Source of the DNA: Numida meleagris | Lineage: Eukaryota > Chordata > Aves > Galliformes > Numididae | Direction of reading: 5' to 3' | DNA length: 64,000 bases | NCBI RefSeq assembly: GCF_002078875.1 | Contig: NC_034409.1 | Coordinates: 12,061,399 to 12,125,398, forward strand | The notes under the pieces: model-generated | Database searches by the model: none | Told to the model about the DNA's origin: nothing | What the model saw: only the letters and a program-made list of their open reading frames with translations | Shown: positions 55,495 through 64,000 of the stretch, piece after piece | How the letters are laid out: every line of letters starts with the position of its first letter | How positions within the stretch are numbered: position 1 is the first letter of the stretch | Position numbers and translations under genes: made by a program

Positions 55495-55717
55495 AGCTGA
55501 ACAGCCCAGCCTCAGCACCCAGCTCGGAGAAGCAGAGCCCCCTGGCGCAGCAGCACAGCCCCCTGGCCCAGCAGCAGCAGCAGCAGCAGCAGAGCCCCCT
55601 GGCCCAGCAACAGCAGCAGAGCCCCCTGGCCCAGCAGCAGAGCCCCGTTGCCCAGCACAGCCCCGTGGCACAGCCCACACCCCCACAGCCCCTGCAGCTG
55701 CAGGGACACGAGAACAG
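55495..55717 (+). CDS. MAGI2: MAGI2 coding exon: SPLAQ / poly-glutamine linker
   Basis: This exon encodes residues 318-391 and two bases of codon 392. It is a disordered linker between PDZ5 and the DY-repeat region. It consists of five or six imperfect SPLAQ units (SPLAQQH, SPLAQ8, SPLAQ5, SPLAQQQ, SPVAQH, SPVAQP) and ends PPQPLQLQGHEN. Gln tracts of eight (residues 343-350, all CAG) and five (355-359, one CAA) interrupt it. Mammalian MAGI2, as I recall it, has the same SPxAQ pattern but only QQ pairs, so the tracts look like a lineage-specific expansion. The exon is far more GC-rich than its introns. Acceptor GTGCAG and donor ACAG|GTAAGA fix its ends. Long open frames in other frames here, on both strands, are by-products of the CAG/CTG repeat. 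Confidence 0.95.
55571..55618. repeat. CAG triplet repeat within the linker exon
   Basis: Eight uninterrupted CAG codons lie next to a second CAG-CAA-CAG-CAG-CAG tract, separated by AGCCCCCTGGCC. Both encode glutamine. Pure triplet runs of this kind often vary in length between individuals. Confidence 0.9.
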
Positions 55718-58700
55718 GTAAGAAAAGAGCAGCTTCATGGCCTGCAGTGCCCTCGTGGAGGTGGGGTGGACCCTGACACCCAGTGCTGCCAGGATCACGC
55801 TCACAGGTGGTGAATTGTGCTCATGTGTCTTCTGTGAGTAACCTGGGCTGCATCAAAAGCAACATGACCAGCAAGTACAGATTGTCCCCTTCTCCTCTGC
55901 TCTCTTGAGAATCCATCTGGAATATTACATTCAGCTCTGGGGCTCCCAACATAAGAAGGACATGGAGCTGTTGGAGTGAGTCCAGAGGAGGATCATGAGG
56001 ATGCTCCAAGGACTAGAGCACCTCTCCTGAGAGGCTGAGAGAGTTGGGATTGTTCAGGCTGGAAAAGAGAAGGCTCTCAGGAGACCTTACAGGGGCCATG
56101 CCATACCATAAGTGGCCTACAAGAAGGCTGCAGAAGGACTCCTTTTCAGGGAGTGTTGTTTCAGGACAAGGTATAGTGATTTTGAACTGAAAGAGGGGAG
56201 ATTTAGATTAGATATTAGAAATAAATTCTTCACTATGAGGGTGGTGAGACACTGGAACACGTTACTCAGAGATCCTGTGGATGCCACATCCCTGGCAGTG
56301 CGCAAGGCCAGGCTGGATGGGGCCCTAGGCAGCCTGATCTAGTGGAGGTATCCCTGTCTATGCCAGCAGCTTGGAACTAGATGGTCTTTAAGGTCCTTTC
56401 CAACCTAAACAGTTCTATGATTCTATGACTGACATTATTCTTAACAGAGATCTGCCCAAACTTCTTCAAACATCCACCAGAATCATATTTTTTCCAGGGA
56501 ACTGAATACTGGCATATTCCTTGCTAATGATTTCATCAATAGCATAGTACTTTCTTACCGCATTAACACTTACAAAGCAGATCTATCAACATGTGATCAT
56601 GATGTGGCCTTTTTTTCACTATCTTACATGTCATTTTCTTTTGCTCATTGCAGTTCTGGAGTCATGAAGATATGTTTTCTTAACAGGTTTTCTCTACAGT
56701 GTATAATTTTTCAGCCAGTTTCTCATGTGTAACTTATTTATGTGCATTGAAAAAGTTTATCAGCGATGGAAAAGAAATAGCAGGAGACAGATATATTAAA
56801 TGCTTAATATATCAAAAGCACTCTCATGCTATGCAACGATACAGCTTTCTGTGATCTCCAATCAACACTGTTTAGTCTTTAGATTAATTTTTGGCATGTG
56901 AAATGAAGCTGATTACACTGTCTTTATGCTAATCTTCAGCAACTAACATACATCAAGGCCCTTGTCCCCAAACAGTAGGTGCTGGTTACAGAATTATAAC
57001 TTCTTGCTTCTGGTGATACTTGAGTTCAGTTGTTATGCACTGCACCCTCCGGTTTTTCTTGTTCAGCAGATGTAGTACTTTCACTTGCTCAAAGGGTTTT
57101 TTCTCAATTAGTCACACTTGGCAGATTTCTTTCCATTATATTTTATTGAATAGTTCTCTAAAAGTGATCAGTTTTTAAAGGGCATACACTTGTGACAAAA
57201 TGCAGTGTACAGCTTTCACAAAAGTCTCTCTGGGTAACTGTAAGTCAGTATTAGATATCTGCTGATCTGGGAATTTTCAGAGGTGATCCGTAAATGTTAC
57301 TAATTAAAGTTTCATAAAGAAATTTTGTAATGGTTTAACTGATAGTCATGATCTATAATTGGTCATTACTCCATTTACTTACTCAACAACTGTAAATAAA
57401 AGCGTCATCATCTTAGATACAGCTGTGGTAGTATATTGAGAACCTGCCAAAGGATGACTCTTAGTCCAGGAGAAGGCCCACTATTGCTTATTCATATAGT
57501 GACTGTTACTAGATTTTGTAAATATGATTACATCTGGTTTGTTTAGTCACATATATTGCTTCTGTATCAAAATTAAAATACTAAAAGATGTTTAAAACTC
57601 TTAGGGATCCTAATCAGTATTTTTATTTCACTGTTAATAAGGCTGAATATCATAGTGAGCCTGCTTGTTCTCTGTCTTCCTTTTGCATGGGATTATGATG
57701 TTGAGTAAAGAAAGTAAGAGGATCGCATGTATACATGCAAGTCTTACTGTAGATGCCACGTTCAAGTTTTAAAGATTGTTTGGCAGTGGGCTATTTCCAT
57801 CTTCTCATAAACGCTACAGGGAAGTAGCATTCTGGTATTTCTGCGTCTGGTCAGACACAGAGCTAATTCAAGCTAGTGTGCAGGAAGACCTGCCAGAGTG
57901 GTTTTGTAACTGCGCTATCAAAGTAACAAAATTCTGAAATGTATCTAAAACATTTCAAAATGTTTGGATTAATTACTTATCTTTTCAGAGATAAATTAAC
58001 ATGAGCAAAAACAATGCTCTCATTCATCCAAACTGCCGTTTATTTCAGTCAAGAAATTCTTTTCAAAATTGCTTTCACAGTCAATTACGTACACATACAT
58101 GGTCACTTGGTCAACTGAGTACTTTCTGTAGAAGTCAGAAAGTTTTCTTTGAAATGTTAGAGCTCATCTTCCTTTAACCAGTTGACAATTAAAGCAATAT
58201 TTTATTTCTTATTAATTCCTCATTAGCCAAATTTGTTTTCCTTTTACCCTGTGTGACTTCTTTGCATAACTACTGATTATGTCCTGCGGGCTCGCAGCCA
58301 GGCACTACTGCAGGGTGTGTGCAGTAATAATAAACACTGTATTAATGTATTTTATATCAAATGCCTTTCATTAAAAAGATAAGAGCTAGTAAAAAGAATG
58401 CATGCTATTTAAACCTTTAGAAGCTCACAATAATAATGATTTACGTCATTGAAACAGAGGGGCTTATGAGGGTCTGCACTGATGTTTCATTCACTCTATA
58501 GAAATCTTAATTCTGGAGAAAGCATGTCATAAACTTAGTGGACTCTTCTGTGGTAAGCATTGTGGAGGTGTTTACATGCAGTTTCATCTTCCAGGTAGGC
58601 AAGATACTTCTTTCTGTGTCTGTCCCTCTGAGCCTAATCCCAATCTCACTGATAGCAGCTGGAAAATTGCACAGTATAACCTGAGGGAGAAATGCTTACT

Positions 58701-58894
58701 CTCGTGTTTCAGAAGCGCTCACCGATTTTGGATGCCTCAACTGTTTACCCTCAAAAGTTTTGCTTATCTGTGAAAATTTGCTCTGTGGAACTTTGCAGTC
58801 AGGCAATTTGCTTTGACTCCTGGATATGGTGTGTAATGCATACTTCTCCACATTTTTGCTGCCTTCTGAAACTAAGCCATTTTGCCTTTCTCAG
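55718..58894 (+). other. MAGI2: MAGI2 intron (3.2 kb)
   Basis: Phase-2 GT-AG intron. A CR1 copy of nearly 600 bp (55853-56429) starts about 135 bp after the exon. From 56430 to 58894 nothing else was recognised apart from AT-rich sequence and the pyrimidine-rich acceptor GCCTTTCTCAG. Confidence 0.85.
55853..56429 (+). repeat. CR1 LINE 3' region, plus strand, longest copy in the window
   Basis: The copy runs from the end of the CR1 coding region (CATCTGGAATATTACATTCAG, GAAGGACATGGAGCTGTTGG, GAGAGTTGGGATTGTTCAGG) to a preserved terminus, TTCCAACCTAAACAGTTCTATGATTCTATG in two adjoining parts. It is 5'-truncated with several indels and not coding. Its proximity to the upstream donor is unusual among the repeats of this window. 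Confidence 0.93.
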
Positions 58895-59135
58895 TTATAG
58901 GTCAGAAGTGAAAGCCAGACAGGATGTGAAACCTGATATCCGGCAACCTCCATTTACGGACTACAGACAGTCTTCAACCGACTACCGGCAGCCTCCCCTG
59001 GACTACAGGCATCCTCCCGTGATGGATTACCAGCAGCCACCGCCCCTAGACTACAGGCAGCCGCCCTTGCTGGACTACAGACAGCACTCTCCCGACACCC
59101 GGCAGTACCCCCTGTCAGACTACAGACAGCCCCAG
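58895..59135 (+). CDS. MAGI2: MAGI2 coding exon: tyrosine-rich RQPPxxDY repeat linker
   Basis: This exon encodes residues 392-472 (one base completes Ser392). After YRSEVKARQDVKPDI comes a run of imperfect 7-8 residue units: RQPPFTDY, RQSSTDY, RQPPLDY, RHPPVMDY, QQPPPLDY, RQPPLLDY, RQHSPDT, RQYPLSDY, then RQPQ. The region should be disordered. Regular DY motifs and PP pairs could serve as tyrosine-kinase or SH3/WW targets, which is inference. As I recall, mammals have one unit fewer, RQSSTDY being extra here. It ends in phase 0 before CCAG|GTACAA, a weaker donor than its neighbours. The frame stays open for 40 more codons into the intron, to a stop at 59253-59255. Confidence 0.95.
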
Positions 59136-61003
59136 GTACAAAATGCTGACAGCTCTCCTCAACAGAAAGTGCTACAGTTGAAAGAGAGGGATCATATATT
59201 ATTAAAGCAGCTGACGTTACAGAAGGAAAAGGCACCTTCATTGTTTTTACACTGAGTTACTCTTTCTGTGTAGAGGACATGAATGCAGAGCTATTAATAT
59301 TAATGAAGAACTTTGTGATCTGCCAAATAATGCTGCATTTCTAATTGTGCGACTACAGTGTTAAATAAGTGCTATTTTTGAGGTATTGGAGAGTTAAAAT
59401 CAAAGTTCTAAAATAAGCTGCCCTTGAATCAGTAGAAGTACTTAGGTGAGATGGCATTTCTATAGCATTGTTAAAAATCAAGATTTTATCTAATCTGAAT
59501 AAATAAATAAGTGAAGTGAGTTCTGATTGATAAAATTACTTTTTTGTTGGTACTAGTCTGGATGATGAGAAACTAGCTTGTGCAAACTAGTTCTCTTTCT
59601 TTGAGAGCAGGCATGATCTCACAAATTCAAAGAAATGAACCTTAGGTGAACTTTGGAAGAGACGCTGCTGATGACAAATATTTACTGACTTTTGTGAAGG
59701 TTTAAGGATCTAGCTTTAAGTCCTGAAGAAAATATCCTCCTTTCTTCTTACATGTATGCAAGGGGAAAAAAAATGAAAAAAAAAATGGAGCACAAAGGTC
59801 AGAAATATATTAAATAAGACAATACACTTTTCTGGACATTGTGTGCTGAAACCATATACGGACATTGTTTTTGTGTCTATGTTTTCCAAGCCAGATACAT
59901 GAACTCTATTAATGAAAATATCAAAATTCTTAAATGGAATCCACAGAAACTTCTAAGCTTTTTCATTTCTGTTTCAAAAAAGCAAATATCTGTCCCTATG
60001 TCCACAGCCTTAAAGACACTTCTTAGCATCTAGAGATGCCTAGGCTGCTCTTTTCTCACTAATCTATTTAATTCTCTGTGCACTGGTATACACAGCTCAA
60101 GCTTGCTGTTGTTTTCTTCTTGATCCCATGACTTTTGTACATTTGGCTGCCAGTGGATCAGCAGCAATGGAGCAACTTCCTACCAAGACCCCTTTGTGGT
60201 ACTAGTAGTTCAGATCTGCCAGGGAAAACCTGGAAGGATGAATCTCAGTCCCTACAGGATGCAGAATGAGTGAAATTCAAGCCCTTCACTTCCCACCTCC
60301 TCCTCAAAGCACGTATCTTAACTGAAGTGAGGAGAGTTGCTGCACTTTGTGGCTCCATGCAGTCCAACTTACCAAGCAAGTTGAGTTGAAGCATTGGAAC
60401 AGGTTGCCTAGAGAGGTGGTGGATGCCCTATCCCTGGACACACACAAGGGGCTCTGAGCACCTGATCTAGCTGCAGGTTCCCTGTTCATTGCAGGGGAGT
60501 TGGAATAGATAACCTTAGAAGTTCTCTTCGAACTCAAACAGTTATATGGTTCTATAAGTTCTGCCAGGAATTTAGGAAGAGCCTCTACTACTAATTTTTG
60601 CGTTATGATGGTGTTTATACAGGAACTGCCAGCTATTCCACTTGCCAGATCAGCACTTATGTGTAGACATAAAACCTTACTTGGGTACCATAGAAGTATT
60701 GAGGGTGAATGTGGAAACCACCCTGAGAGTTTGGGTACTAGGTAACTGCTGGATGACATCATTTCTTGATAGTTTAGACTTAGGCATTTACATTTTGCTA
60801 AAATCGGGTTTTAATGACCAAAATAGTTGCTCTTATTCTCATCTATCCTGACAGTGCAGAATTATACTTTGAAGGTGCACTTGCTTATATTAATGGATAG
60901 ATGCACATTTGAAGAGATGTATTTTAAAGTTTTCTTGAATGCCTATTATGCCACTTATGGCTATTGTCATTAATTGTCTTTCATTTTGTTTTTTTCTATA
61001 TAG
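59136..61003 (+). other. MAGI2: MAGI2 intron (1.9 kb)
   Basis: Phase-0 intron with donor GTACAA and acceptor TTTTTCTATATAG. The first 120 nt are open in frame with the preceding exon, and AATAAATAAATAAG lies at 59498. A CR1 end lies at 60380-60558. No other feature was recognised. Confidence 0.85.
60380..60558 (+). repeat. CR1 LINE 3' end, plus strand
   Basis: GCATTGGAACAGGTTGCCTA, GAGAGGTGGTGGATGCCCTA and GGGGAGTTGGAATAGATAAC are CR1-typical, ending in an eroded terminal repeat (CAGTTATATGGTTCTATAAG). Confidence 0.9.

Positions 61004-64000
<2,997 letters not shown>

Noticed and set aside
60304..60762. A 152-codon minus-strand open frame
   Set aside because: About half of it is antisense CR1 sequence. 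No family similarity or splice context was recognised.

Overview
The window is vertebrate nuclear DNA, almost certainly from a bird and probably a galliform. It is AT-rich and intron-dominated. It carries several CR1 retrotransposon 3' ends in both orientations and one internally deleted mariner-type element whose ends match, from memory, the chicken Galluhop/Mariner1_GG family. There is no prokaryotic gene organisation, tRNA, rRNA or CRISPR array.

The only gene I can support is an internal stretch of MAGI2 (membrane-associated guanylate kinase, WW and PDZ domain containing 2; also called S-SCAM or ARIP1) on the + strand. Nine coding exons lie at 14938-15127, 26395-26436, 31665-31756, 38040-38232, 41233-41481, 52689-52874, 55495-55717, 58895-59135 and 61004-61147. 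Joined, they give 1560 nt, a continuous 520-codon frame in which every junction phase agrees. The order of the encoded protein is: a linker ending in PDPYELYEKSRAIYE, a 14-residue cassette, PDZ4, a Ser/Pro linker, PDZ5, an SPLAQ/poly-Gln linker, a Tyr-rich RQPPxxDY repeat linker, and the first half of PDZ6. Residue numbers in the entries refer to this 520-residue segment. The 5' end of the gene (PDZ1, GK, both WW domains, PDZ2-3) and its 3' end lie outside the window.

Layout: 1-14937 is the end of a long intron with no exon recognised. 14938-26436 holds the linker exon and a 42-nt cassette exon, which is followed by a non-canonical GC donor. 31665-38232 encodes PDZ4 in two exons. The 3.0-kb intron after it contains a GC-rich patch with a possible unannotated 87-nt in-phase exon at 39131-39217. 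41233-52874 encodes the linker and PDZ5, split by an 11.2-kb intron that carries two oppositely oriented solo-LTR-like insertions, each with a perfect 5-bp target-site duplication. 55495-61147 encodes the two low-complexity linkers and the start of PDZ6. Beyond 61148 only intron is visible.

The points most worth checking are the GC-AG intron next to the cassette exon, the possible cryptic exon in intron 4, the avian poly-Gln and DY-repeat differences, and the two inverted LTR-like insertions.
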